Below the pieces are notes generated by a model, which was not told the DNA's origin, made no database searches, and was given only the letters and a program-made list of their open reading frames with translations. Below are positions 1-10,517 of a DNA stretch of 64,000 bases, one piece after another. The number at the start of each line of letters is the position of its first letter. Position 1 is the first letter of the stretch. This DNA is from Madurella fahalii (lineage: Eukaryota > Ascomycota > Sordariomycetes > Sordariales): NCBI GenBank assembly GCA_029876055.1, contig CM056874.1, positions 4,526,001 to 4,590,000 of the forward strand, in the 5' to 3' direction. The position numbers and the translations under genes are program-made.

Positions 1-376
1 TAGTCGGAGTGGTCGAGGTCGTCTTCTCCAAGAACCGACCTCCATGCTCGGGGCCAGCGGTTGAAGTGCTGACGATTGGCGGAGGGGCACTGAATGAAGG
101 TTTCGTCGAGCCCACGACGACATAGAGGCCCTTCTCAATGCCCTGCTCCGCCTTGGAGGGGTCGACCTTCTGCCCATCTTGCATCACATACTCGATTTTA
201 ACAGGACCCTCGACAACCTTGGTGACGACGACGACGGTGTCCTCACGCTTCTCGACTGCCGCATGATCGTACTTCTTGGCATGATGATGATGGTGGCGGT
301 GGCCGTGGTTGTGAGGTTGAGCGGCAGCCCCGACGATAACTGCCGCCGCAACGGCCGTCTTGAAAATTCCCTTCAT
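1..376 (-). CDS. Secreted His-rich cell-wall type protein, 5' part only
   Basis: Reading leftward from the ATG at 374-376 the frame stays open to the window edge, so about 125 N-terminal residues are seen. They start with a short basic n-region and an Ala/Val-rich hydrophobic stretch ending near AAAQP, a plausible signal peptide. A His-rich segment (HNHGHRHHHHH) and a KR dipeptide that could be a Kex2-type site follow. After that come a Val-rich patch (TVVVVTKVVEGPVKIEYV), the motif QKVDPSKAEQGIEKGLYVVV and a Ser/Thr/Pro-rich linker. This architecture is common at the N-terminus of fungal wall proteins and wall glucanases (GH17 and SUN-type families), but the catalytic part is outside the window, so the enzyme class is only a guess. 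It is read away from the zinc-finger gene at 4864. Confidence 0.7.
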   Translation of the reverse strand, partial: MKGIFKTAVAAAVIVGAAAQPHNHGHRHHHHHAKKYDHAAVEKREDTVVVVTKVVEGPVKIEYVMQDGQKVDPSKAEQGIEKGLYVVVGSTKPSFSAPPPIVSTSTAGPEHGGRFLEKTTSTTPT

Positions 377-2579
377 CTCTTCTGGGTCGAGGACGATATT
401 TACTGGCTGCTGTACTGCCATCAGTCTTTGCCCACCAAAATGCCGGTACCCGCATCACGGCCCGCTTTGCGAGTCTAATGGATGGAGGGGAGCGCCCTAG
501 CCGCAGTAGCCAGCAGAGGATGAGGGTACTCGGCTGTCCTGACTGCGTCCCGTGGGACTCACCTATGGGATGGGATGGGATGAGCGTAAGTCGCTTCACG
601 GATCGGACCGCCTTGGCGCCCTGTGTGTGATGTGTTTGTTGTTCGCACGTTCCAAAAGAATGTGATAGAGAGCCAGAGACTCTCTGTTGGATGGAATGCT
701 CGTCGCGAAAGAGTGTGCGACTTTGAGAGTTAAAAACGAGCGGCCGACAGTTCAAGGGAGGGATGAACTGAAGAAAGGGAAGTTGGGTTCTCTCAGGGGT
801 GGAGAGGTGTGGACGCAAAGAGCGCTGGGGGCGGGCGGCCTAGATCGAAGGGGAAAACGAGCGAAATGAGGGCCGGCCAGGATGTTTAGCCCAGAGCTCG
901 CCAAGAGCCGAGCGGTGGCACGCTTGGCGAGATTGCGTCCCTGAGGGAGACAGGGGCTAAAGCTTGCAAATTTTGGGACGGCGCGGCTACTGCAAGGTAC
1001 CATTGCCGTTCATGACGCGGATTGGCGGGTTACGGGGAGGGCACGGAAACAAAACGCAGGTACAGTATCGGCTTCTGAGCCAAAGAAACAGGCGGCTCTT
1101 GGAAACAATACAAGACGGTCCCATTTTACGACAAACTCGACGGCCAAACGACGTGCCTGTAGTGCAGGTATCATAGTAGAGAAGCCAAGCACATCCCAAG
1201 CCCCTGCGAGTTCTCCCATCAGAGCCAAGACGTGCCAATTCGATGCCAAGCTGACCGCGGCCTTGCACGAACCGATTGGCAAAGGCCCAGACCTTCTCTG
1301 TCAAACCGTCACAGCTCCACCTATTCCTACGCCTACACCATGGAAGCACTCCTATCCATATGCAATTTTCCACCCTTGTGCCCAAACTCAAACGTACAGG
1401 ACACTGCATTTGCAGATCCGGATGACGACTGCCACCGACGGTTGTGCTGCGTCGTCCGCTGCTCAATGCTCGATGCTCGATGCTTGCCTCCGATCGTCCC
1501 ACTGTCAGACCTCAAAATCGGTCAGACGGCGCGTCCCGATGCAGGCTCCGAGGCTCTGGGTGCCTGACTAGGCCCGATCGGGACGAATCACCCTGCTCTA
1601 GGCGGCACATGGCTGGCCAGGCAGCTCTAGTGTTTGGTACCAGCTTTGGAAAACATCGAGAAGCTGCCTCCTGAGCTGTAACACATGCAGTGCCGTAAGC
1701 TGGACAACCCGACCGGCCGTTTTCATGGAGACGCGCCTCTCCGTCGGCCCGAACCCGCGTGGTTTGGCTGGAGTCGATCCGAGCGTGGGTCTCGGTCACC
1801 ATGTCGCGAATTGATTGCCGGACAATCCCCACAGGAACGCGGCAACAGCTGTCCCATCGAGATGCTGGCCGCGCTACACGAGGTGCCTCCCGTGTCGTGG
1901 TCACGCCCCAATCGGACAGCAAAACATAGCATTCTGCCTGAAGTCCACGTCCAGCCAAACATGGAAGTCAACAACGAACCGCAAAGGTGGACTGTTTTTC
2001 CTTGGAACCTTGCCGCCAAGCTCCGGCAATGAGGGTCGCGAGGCATAGCCACCACCAAGGCGCAACCAGTTGACGGCACCCTATCTCGAAAATTAGGGGG
2101 AAGGCTCACCGGATTCCACAAGGCTCGTATCTGGGAAAATGAGCATCTCGAGAATCTTGTTATGAGCCACCGCCTCTGTCGATCCAGCGGCTTATCCCTG
2201 CCTCATGTCCCCTACCCCCCTGCGTGCGTGCAAGTTGACCCCGTCGCACAAAGCTAAGAACATATGGACACGAACAAAGCTCCAAGAGCCATGCGGCCAT
2301 GAGTGCCATGTGCTGTTCGGTTGTGGCCTTGTGCTTTGCATGGGAAGGTAACAAGACAGACCGAGTCAGGGACTCTCCGACAGGGCGTTGTTTGAGCAGC
2401 ATGACCGGTGCAAAAGCAGGAGTTCGTCATCGTTACCGAGCTAATCCAGACAAATCCGGCCATGCTCCATCATGGTATATCTAACTACACCCAATTGTTC
2501 ATTGCCAATTTTTCGCTGCTAGCTCACTGAAAAAAAAGCAATAGATTCTCTCTTTATTTCTCTCTCACTCCCCCCCCCT

Positions 2580-2612
<33 letters not shown>

Positions 2613-4863
2613 ATATCTCTTTACTTTCTGTTTCCCCTTTCTTCCAGCCGGTTTATTTCTCCTAGAGTTGTTCGCGCAGCCGGCGGAGTCCGGTTGCAGG
2701 GTGACCATGCGTCTCGCTCAACTGCATAATAACTTCTGGCTTCTTACCACAATCCGGATCAAGCTACAGCTCATGGAAAACTAGAAGGCATCATCATTCT
2801 CCGTTCACGAAGGACAATCTACGTAAGCTTGGTCAAGTACGGATGGAAGAAGCGATATATCTCCCTCTTTCGAGCAAGACTCTGAGGTGCGGCGTCCTTG
2901 GATCAAGCGAGGAAGATACTGCGTCATCGAGATGTTTTGCTTCTAACGGTAGGTATTTTGCCGGAACAGCGATATTAGACTTGTTCGGTTTTTCTTTTTC
3001 TACTGTTTCTTCTCCCAACCAAATCGACGACAGAATGACACAACATTGCTGTAAGACTGTAAACATTTTATCAACACACTTAATTGCTGGAGGGGAAGAT
3101 GAGCCGGTTGGAGATTTGTTAGTACGCTATGAACGAAAAGCCCAACGGTTCATTTATAATTAAGTTGATTAAAAGGCCTTAATACCTTGACTAACAAGGC
3201 TGGTTGTGTCACCTCGTTTGAACGGCAGATAGGCCATAGGAGTAGGGCAGCGAAGGCAGCTAGAAAGCGACGGGATCGGTCGCGAGCGTCATTCATTAAC
3301 AAGCGGGGTCGGCAATCGGATGACGCATTACGCCTCAGATGTCGCCCGCGGCGATCTTCCTTTTGCAAGGATTAGCGGTTCCGGGACGATAGCAGTCCCA
3401 AAACCCAGGTCAAAGCAGCCGTTCTCGAGTTGCAACCCGGCTTCGGTGCTCCTGTGCCTCGAACAGCGAGGATCTTTCATGCAGGGACCACAAGTCGACA
3501 AAGAAATCGAAGACCATCAAACGCGGGCTTTGGCCATCAAATCACTGTTGTGGCCCTTTTATTTTCTTGGGGGAACGGCGTTGCATGGCCCTCAGGAAAC
3601 GACGGATCGAGGGTAATGTGCCACAGCCTCAAAGGCACATTTGTGACGGCTGTAGGGTTGTGGAGGGGAGGGTTGCGCCACTTTCGTGTTAGGGTGAGAC
3701 CTTCTCTCGTGGGTCCACAGCTCAACAGCCATTTAGAGGGCCACAATCCGGCCACCACATCCGCACAGCCCAACTGAAGCTGTGCTGGTCCTTTTCCCCA
3801 CTTATCCAACAGACACGGCCGTCTGTTGAGACTGCTGCTCGCATATTCGTCTACGGTTAAGTTTCACCGCTCCATTGGATTTATCCATCGTCGAGCAGCC
3901 GTAGTGGCTGGGTAGGATCGCTGCGCGGCCCCGAAGCCTGGAGGGTTGTGTATCCAGCCGATTTTCTGGCTCGGGGCGAGGTGCGAGGTGTTTATTGGTG
4001 TGGGGATTACAGCCAAGGCATGCACGGATTTATAAGCCATGTGCCGCAGGCTAAGGTAGTGTCGAAGCAGCCACGTTTTCCCAAGCACGCCCACTGGGCG
4101 GAATCCCGAATTTTTCAGCTTGCTTCCCTGTTCACACCTCATGAGCAGTTTAGCTACGCATCGCCGAGGAGGGTTCGAGATTGGATCAGTCGACTTGTCT
4201 TCCAGGTCGTGTCCTGTTGGCCCGCCCGTAAGCAAGTGAACGCCAGATGGACACGAAGGTGGCTGGGTGGCTTAACTGCCCGGACTGCAAATGGCTAGCG
4301 CAGCGAGGCTGGAGAGGCTGGCAGCCTGAATGGAGCTTGGACCTCCCAAAGTATTCCTTAACAGGTCCTCAGGCCCTGGCTCCGGTGCAGCAGCCTGCAA
4401 GCGCACCGCTGCGCCCGTTTTTCTTCCGCTGTTCCCCATCGCCTCGCAGCCTTCTTTTCTCGCCTTGAGGCTCTTCTCCCAGGTCACATCGCGCTCACAT
4501 CCAGAGCAAATCCAACTACCATATTTTGGCTGCATATATTGTCTTGACCACAATTAGAACCAGTCAGCTGTGCACCAGGTGCAGTTCAATTAGTTTTCCC
4601 TCACCCCGGCAAGTTTGACGCCTCCCGCGCGCTTCTGCGTTGGCATCCCGTCGGCTTGCACCCTGAAGCTCTCGCCACGATCTCCAGCCACACATCAAAG
4701 CCCCGAGCGTCCCATCAGCCCGGGGATGCTTCACTCTGGACGGTGACGCTGTAGGCGCGACAGAAGTGCATTCGGGAACTGAGAGCACAGTCCCGGCCTA
4801 GCCCCTCCCCGTTCAACGCTTCCCTCCCCCCCCCCCCCCAGCATTCCCGTCTTCTAAAACTCC
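377..4863. other. 4.5 kb gene-free interval between divergent genes
   Basis: No conserved protein or RNA gene was recognised here. Open frames are short (at most about 170 codons), overlap on both strands and have arbitrary composition. Near 2546-2619 there is a pyrimidine tract running from CT repeats into GT repeats, and a C-run lies about 4830-4840 just before the zinc-finger gene. The interval probably carries the promoters and long 5' leaders of both flanking genes. Confidence 0.55.
2546..2619. repeat. CT/GT microsatellite
   Basis: T- and C-rich DNA becomes a (CT)n run and then a (GT)n run ending in TATATC. It is typical of fungal leader or promoter regions and has no coding signal. Confidence 0.8.
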
Positions 4864-6789
4864 ATGGCCTCTGATCGAGGGCCCACCGCGACAGAAGCTC
4901 CGCGTGCGGCCTCAACCTCGACCGCGCCGCACGCCACAGCTACTTTTGCACCCATCACTGATTTGTCCCGCCAAAAGTCTCTCAAAAGAACGCGCGAAAC
5001 GACCCCAGACTCACCCGCTTCGGTCTCTGCGGGCGACATATCGCCATCCAAAATCGCTCGTCTGGTCGGCTTTGCGAGGCAGTCCCACCTGCCCACGGAC
5101 GGTGCGCCCGCCGAGGACGAGAGAAGCCGGCAGGAGGAAGAAGAGGATCAGCAAATAGCCACCCATTTGAGGAACAGCGGCAGCCACAGCCCGTCGCAGA
5201 AAGCGCTCGACGACCTGATGTCGGGCGTCGCGGCAGCCGTGAACCGGCCCCAGGACTTGCCCTCAGAAACGGGCCATTCCGAGATTGAGGCTGCAGCCGC
5301 GGCCGCGAGGGCTCTCAGTTCCGCTCCCGTACAGACAGGCAACGCTGCTACCGAGGAGCTCCAAGATGTTAGTCCACAAAGCGGCACGAGCGCGGCGAGC
5401 CTCGACGACGGCGAGGGCCAGGTTGTCGACAGTCCCACAGCCATGGATGTTGACTCGCGCGGTGATCAGCGGTTGTACGCGCCACAGCCCGAGGCGCAAA
5501 TGGAGGACAAAACGGCATCCTCGCTCTCGTACCCGGGGGTGTTGCCAACAGGGAACTCCATGCCGGCACCCGCTCATCCCCAAAGAGGGATGAGCATGCC
5601 CATGCCAAGTTCGCAAAACTCGGACCTCACGCCCCGATCGCCCTCTTCCAAGAAACACAAGTGCCCCTACTGTGATACGGAGTTCACTCGGCATCACAAT
5701 CTGAAAAGTCATCTGCTCACGCATAGCCAGGAGAAACCCTATTCCTGCCAGTCATGTCACATGCGGTTCCGCCGTCTCCACGACCTCAAACGGCACAGCA
5801 AGCTGCACACAGGCGAGAAGCCGCACGTGTGTCCAAATTGCGACAGAAAGTTTGCCCGTGGCGACGCGTTGGCGAGGCATAGCAAGGGAGCGGGCGGCTG
5901 CGCGGGCAGGAGGCCAAATATGGGTCCGTTCGGCCTTGATGGGTCTAGTGCCGGGACTGCGGACGATTCCGCCATGTCGAATGATCTTTACGAGGGCGGC
6001 GGGGGAACAGACATGGCAGAAGAGGAGCGGCGACGTCTAAGTATGCCAAGCATCAAGACGCAGCACGTTGCGGGGCAAGCAGGGCCCGAGGGATACGGGA
6101 GTCACTCGAATACGTATCCTCCGGCCGGTCAACGACCCGGGGCTGCCGGTGGTTTGTACCCGCCGAATGCCGAGCGCGGTTCTTCGAGCTCAAACACGTC
6201 CCCGAGCGTGCCCAACAGCCACACGCCGCACACTAGCATATCGTCGGTGCCGCTGAGCGCCGGCAGTTCGTCCATGTACTCGCAGAGCGGCATGACGGAA
6301 AGTCCCAAGGCACTAAGCCCGGCCGGCGTGCAACCGAACGCAGCCGGTCAGCAGCGTGCAGGTGAGCAACCCCAGGGCAGCTCTGGGCAGCCCCTACCTA
6401 CCCATGGTATGTCACCAGCGGCCAAGCAAGCCTGGCTCTCCCAGTATCCCCCCGCTGACCGAGACGCAACCAAAGGCAACGCTGCTCCGGCCCAGCACGC
6501 AGCCGGCCGTGGTCGCGGTCGTGCCGGCGCTGCTCCCGCGCAGGCCGCCGAGAGCAACGCCTTTGGCGCTTCGGATCCCGGCTTCTGGGCATATTTCCAA
6601 CACCTAGAGCAGCAAGTCAAGAACCTGGCAAGCCAAGTGAATAGCCAACTGCTGGAAAGGATTACCGTGCAAGACCAACATATCGCTGCCCTGACCGCCG
6701 ACGTTGCAGCATTACGGCAGCAACTCGCCGAGTCACGAGGGGATGGTGCAGCCGCGGAACCTACCGCGGAACCGGCCGTGCAAGAGTAG
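4864..6789 (+). CDS. C2H2 zinc-finger transcription regulator
   Basis: An intronless 641-residue protein. Residues 1-260 are low-complexity and Ser/Pro/Ala-rich, with acidic patches. Three tandem fingers follow: CPYC...H-x4-H (about 267-287), CQSC...H-x4-H (about 295-315) and CPNC...H339 then C346, so the third finger is C2HC rather than C2H2. Each is joined by an HSQEKPY or HTGEKPH linker, typical of DNA-binding arrays. The region after the fingers is Ser/Gly/Gln-rich. About residues 575-625 form a predicted coiled coil (LEQQVKNLASQVNSQLLERI and following heptads), which could allow dimerisation. The ATG chosen is the first in the long frame. The finger set is shared by an uncharacterised group of fungal regulators; I cannot assign an ortholog with a known pathway. 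Confidence 0.9.
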   Translation: MASDRGPTATEAPRAASTSTAPHATATFAPITDLSRQKSLKRTRETTPDSPASVSAGDISPSKIARLVGFARQSHLPTDGAPAEDERSRQEEEEDQQIATHLRNSGSHSPSQKALDDLMSGVAAAVNRPQDLPSETGHSEIEAAAAAARALSSAPVQTGNAATEELQDVSPQSGTSAASLDDGEGQVVDSPTAMDVDSRGDQRLYAPQPEAQMEDKTASSLSYPGVLPTGNSMPAPAHPQRGMSMPMPSSQNSDLTPRSPSSKKHKCPYCDTEFTRHHNLKSHLLTHSQEKPYSCQSCHMRFRRLHDLKRHSKLHTGEKPHVCPNCDRKFARGDALARHSKGAGGCAGRRPNMGPFGLDGSSAGTADDSAMSNDLYEGGGGTDMAEEERRRLSMPSIKTQHVAGQAGPEGYGSHSNTYPPAGQRPGAAGGLYPPNAERGSSSSNTSPSVPNSHTPHTSISSVPLSAGSSSMYSQSGMTESPKALSPAGVQPNAAGQQRAGEQPQGSSGQPLPTHGMSPAAKQAWLSQYPPADRDATKGNAAPAQHAAGRGRGRAGAAPAQAAESNAFGASDPGFWAYFQHLEQQVKNLASQVNSQLLERITVQDQHIAALTADVAALRQQLAESRGDGAAAEPTAEPAVQE

Positions 6790-7966
6790 TACCTCGGCGG
6801 CATTTGTTGTACTATCCATCTGTGACGAGTCATGTGGAGACAACGCCCCTGGAGTCAGGGGTTTCGCCGCAATTACATGGATAGCGTGCGATACTGGGTA
6901 CGGCTACGGTAGCAGACGGTAGCAGACGGTGGCAGACGGTGGGACTACCGCAGTGATTCATCGTCGCGGTAAAGCCTTGATTCTAGGCCTCGCTGTATCG
7001 TCTTGCCCCGCAACGTTCCAAGGCGGTATGGTTCGTTAGAGACATCACACGGGACTTTTCCTATTTGGGTTTCCAGGCGGTTTATGGCGGGCTTTGGTAA
7101 AGGCGCAGGGAGGGCGGTATTATGGTGCAATACTGGGAGGACAAGCGTTCAGGCATCCTTTGGTGTTGGGAGCCAGCCGGGGCTGGCTGCCGTTGCAAGC
7201 GTGGGCATGTTTCTCGGTGGCGATTGCAAGCGCTAGCCATCAGCTTGGCTACCGATGTGGGTGATTGACTGGGCCCGCTCTACGCGCATGGGGAGGGGGA
7301 AGGGAGTTTTGTGCGCCGTAAACCAACTCTATCTCGGATGTATGTACGATATCACAGTATCGGAACCATGTCGCCTTGAGGCACCCAAAAGAAATCATTC
7401 ATTCAGGATACGACGCTGAAGCATTCTGCTGCGTGCCGCATGCTCGGCGCATATTAGCGATAACCAGCCACTGCGTGGAGCCCCACCTCGTAACGTCATC
7501 ACCAGCACTGCCAGCGCTGGAATGGCCCGACGGCCTGCATCCATCCCTGCGGCGCAAGACGAAGGGCGGCGGCAGAGGCCAAACATTTCGCGAACAATGG
7601 CCCCTCGTCCGATGCCTTAGCTGCCGAGTTTCTGGGACCTTGCGCGCGGCATGCATCAACCTTGAGCTGCCTGCCTAGGCCAGAAGCGATCGGTCACGAG
7701 CCCCGGCTTCGACAAAGCGGTGGACACTCCAGGACCCGACAGCTTCCGCGCGCCCGAACCATCCTCCCACTCCAGAGCCGCGCCTGCCCATTCCAGCCAG
7801 CACCGATAGCCAATTTGCGACTGCCTGTCTAGAATTCTCCCTGCATTACGCGGAAGCTCTGCCCCAGGCGGGCGGGCACGCTCGAGACCATGTCCGCCCC
7901 GGATCTTCTTGTTCCAGGTGAGCAACCTGCCAACTTCATCCACGCTCCCCCCGCCCGCCAGTCAGC
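6790..7966. other. Intergenic region with short tandem repeat
   Basis: This is the 3' flank of the zinc-finger gene and the 5' flank of the acyltransferase gene. No gene was supported. A 10-base unit, GGTAGCAGAC, occurs three times in tandem at 6908-6937, the third copy with one change. The ATG at 7890 could start an upstream exon of the next gene only through an unusually short 44-nt intron. Confidence 0.5.
6908..6937. repeat. Three tandem copies of a 10-bp unit
   Basis: GGTAGCAGAC at 6908 and 6918, and GGTGGCAGAC at 6928, lie about 120 bases after the stop codon of the zinc-finger gene. Probably a minor 3' UTR tandem repeat. Confidence 0.85.
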
Positions 7967-9722
7967 ATGGAACAAGCTCGAGGGGCGACCCTGGACGACA
8001 ACCCCTTATACTCCTCCAAGAGCAAGAAGAAGCGCGGTGCGAAGAAAACCCAGAATCGGAAGGCCGCACAGACGGCACCGCACACTCACAGCCGAGACCA
8101 GTCTATTGACGCGAGTACAGCTTCGCGACATTCAGGGTCCGCCATGTCTGTGGCGGATAGCGAGATGTCATCCGTGTCATCGTTCGGAGCGAAGAGTGAT
8201 AGTGTGAGTTGGCGAACTCGGCCCCAGCGATGCTTTGGATGACGGCTACTGACAGAGCGGGCAGCAGAGCCTCGACGGCCATCTGACATCACCCTCCGAG
8301 GCACACTCTGTCGAGTCCAAGAGTCTGCAGATAGGGCAACGGGCCGACATGGCCGAGTCGACCGGGGATGTTGCAGAGAAGGAGGCTGAGCATCTGCTCG
8401 TCAAAGTGGAGGTCAAGAACGAGACCGGCGACGCGGAGGCGACGAAGAGTGCCACCCATGCGCAAGTCTCCGAGAAGGGTCAACAACGCAATGAAGGGCC
8501 ACCCGTCCCCGGGCCTCTGCATACAGCATCATCTAATGGGTCGGCTTTACCCGCGGACGGCAACGTCAAGAAACGCGACAAAAGAGGACCAAGAGCAGCC
8601 CGAGACCCGGACTACCCCGTCCTCGTCGATCTAGCCAGCATCGACGAGCAGGCAGCGCGGGAGCGAGCCCGAGCATTAGCCTATAGGGCAGGCGGCATCC
8701 GACTCGCTCCCTGGAACATACCCTGGCGGCGGCGACTGCAGACGCTGGCCGTCATCATGCACCTGCTCACCATCGTGGTGCTCCCGGCCTTCTTCTTCTT
8801 CCTCTGCGCGATCCCGCTCACGTGGCCCATCGTGATCCCCTACCTCCTGCACATGCTCCTCTCCAAGTCGGCCACGGACGGCCGGCTGCGCATGCGCTCG
8901 GAGCGCTGGCGGCGGCTCCCCGTGTGGAAGTTCTTTGCCGGCTACTTCCCCGCGCAGCTGCACAAGACGCACGAGCTGCCGCCGACGCGCAAGTACATCT
9001 TTGGCTATCACCCGCACGGCATCATCTCGCACGGCGCCTTCGCCGCCTTTGGCACCGAGGCCCTCGGCTTCGCCGACATGTTCCCGGGCATCACCAACAC
9101 GCTGCTCACGCTCGACGCCAACTTCCGCGTGCCACTCTACCGCGACTACCTCCTCGCCGCGGGGCTCGGATCCGTCTCCAAGGAGTCCATCACCAACACG
9201 CTGACCAAGGGCGGGCGCAACGGCGAGGGCATGGGCCGCGCCGTGACGATCGTCATTGGCGGCGCGCGGGAGTCGCTCGAGGCGCGGCCCGGCGTCATGC
9301 ACCTCCTGCTGGCGGAGCGGAAGGGGTTCGTCAAGATGGCGCTGCGGACGGGCGCGGACCTGGTGCCTGTGCTGGCCTTTGGTGAGAACGACTTGTACGA
9401 CCAGGTCAGCCCCAAGCGACATTCCAAGCTGCATCGCCTGCAGATGGGCCTGCTGCGGACGCTCAAGTTTACGCTGCCCTTCCTGCATGGCAGGGGCATC
9501 TTCAACTATGACGTGGGCTTGATGCCCTATAGGCGGCCGCTGAATGTCGTGGTGGGCAGGCCGATCATGGTCGCGCAGGCTAAGGGCGGGGAGATTGACG
9601 GCGCCGAGTTAGACAGGTTGCATAGGGAGTACATGGAGGAGTTGAGGAAGATGTGGGAGCTGTACAAGGACGTGTTCGCACCGGCCCGGAAAGAGGATGA
9701 TATCTTGTTTTTGAGCAAGTGA
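7967..9722 (+). CDS. dga1: Diacylglycerol O-acyltransferase, DGAT2 family
   Basis: Catalyses the last step of triacylglycerol synthesis (diacylglycerol plus acyl-CoA) at the ER and lipid droplets. The model is exon 7967-8203 joined to exon 8268-9722, giving 563 residues. The first 230 or so residues are a hydrophilic Ser/Glu/Lys-rich extension longer than in yeast Dga1. Two adjacent hydrophobic segments follow (TLAVIMHLLTIVVLPAFFFF and PLTWPIVIPYLLHMLL). Family signatures come next: YHPHG with FGYHPHGIISHGAF, the block FPGITNTLLTLDANFRVPLYRD, GGARESL and VLAFGENDLYDQV. The intron starts GTGAGT at 8204 and has three possible acceptors (after 8255, 8264 and 8267), all in the same frame. The start at 7967 has purines around the ATG; an upstream ATG at 7890 is less likely. 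Confidence 0.93.
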
Positions 9723-10517
9723 GGGGTGCGCATCTCTTAATCTTTCTCCTCTACCCTTTTTTTTTTTTTACACTTCTGTTTTACTCTACCCGGGGCCGGC
9801 TTGTTGGGGTGGCATTCTGTTGTTGTACCCTATTCTTTCTGCATGGCTAAGGTATGGACAACGGGGCGGTCTAATCGGTCATTTTGGTGTTTTTGTTTAT
9901 AGTACTTATCGGGAGGTGGGGTTCGGGCTGGCATACGGTAGACGGGGGATGGTCAAGTAAGGCGGCAATGATGTGGTGTTTGGTTGAGGGTGTGTGTTTC
10001 ATGTAATACCACTGCCACCACCTTATTCGAGGGGTGCTGTACGAAGCATGGAACTATACAGGGCAAACAATGCTCTTGGGAATCAATCATGGTGTTTATT
10101 TTATTTAGTTTCCGGAACATGTGTTGCTGTATTTCTGCTGTGAGACCCTGAGCCTCGGATGTGGCTGGCTTTCCCGTGACTAGCTTCCAATGCGGTCTGG
10201 TTTCAGAGATCGGCGGTCAACGGTGGTGAACCTCAGGTCTCTCGTCGCTGCAGTTGCATTTGTCCATCACGCGCTCCCTTCTTTATGGGCTTTGGGACTC
10301 ATCGTTGTTCGGATGTTCTAATTTTTGTACTTGCGGTTTATTTAGGACGATACTTCTTTGGTTCATTAGTCGAGTAGCCCCATCGGGTTGCTGATGAATG
10401 TTTGCTTCGTTGGTTTCCCTCATCCTCTCACTGACAGTACGGGGGAGCGGTGGAACCACAAAAAAGGAAAACCCGATGTAAGTTCGCCAGACTTTTAAAG
10501 CATTGGGAAACTAACCC
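9723..10517. other. Intergenic region, no gene seen
   Basis: Covers the 3' flank of the acyltransferase (with a T-run at about 9759-9770) and the presumed promoter of the carboxylesterase. No conserved coding frame, tRNA or repeat was recognised. Confidence 0.5.

Noticed and set aside
4168..4190. GGGTTCGAGATT, like a tRNA B box
   Set aside because: No matching A box, acceptor stem or cloverleaf pairing around it.
7890..7917. Upstream first exon for dga1
   Set aside because: Needs a 44-nt intron without a branch-like site; the ATG at 7967 suffices.
8676..9488. 270-codon frame antisense to dga1
   Set aside because: Shadow of the GC-rich DGAT2 exon; Arg/Gly/Val/His-rich composition without a family signature.
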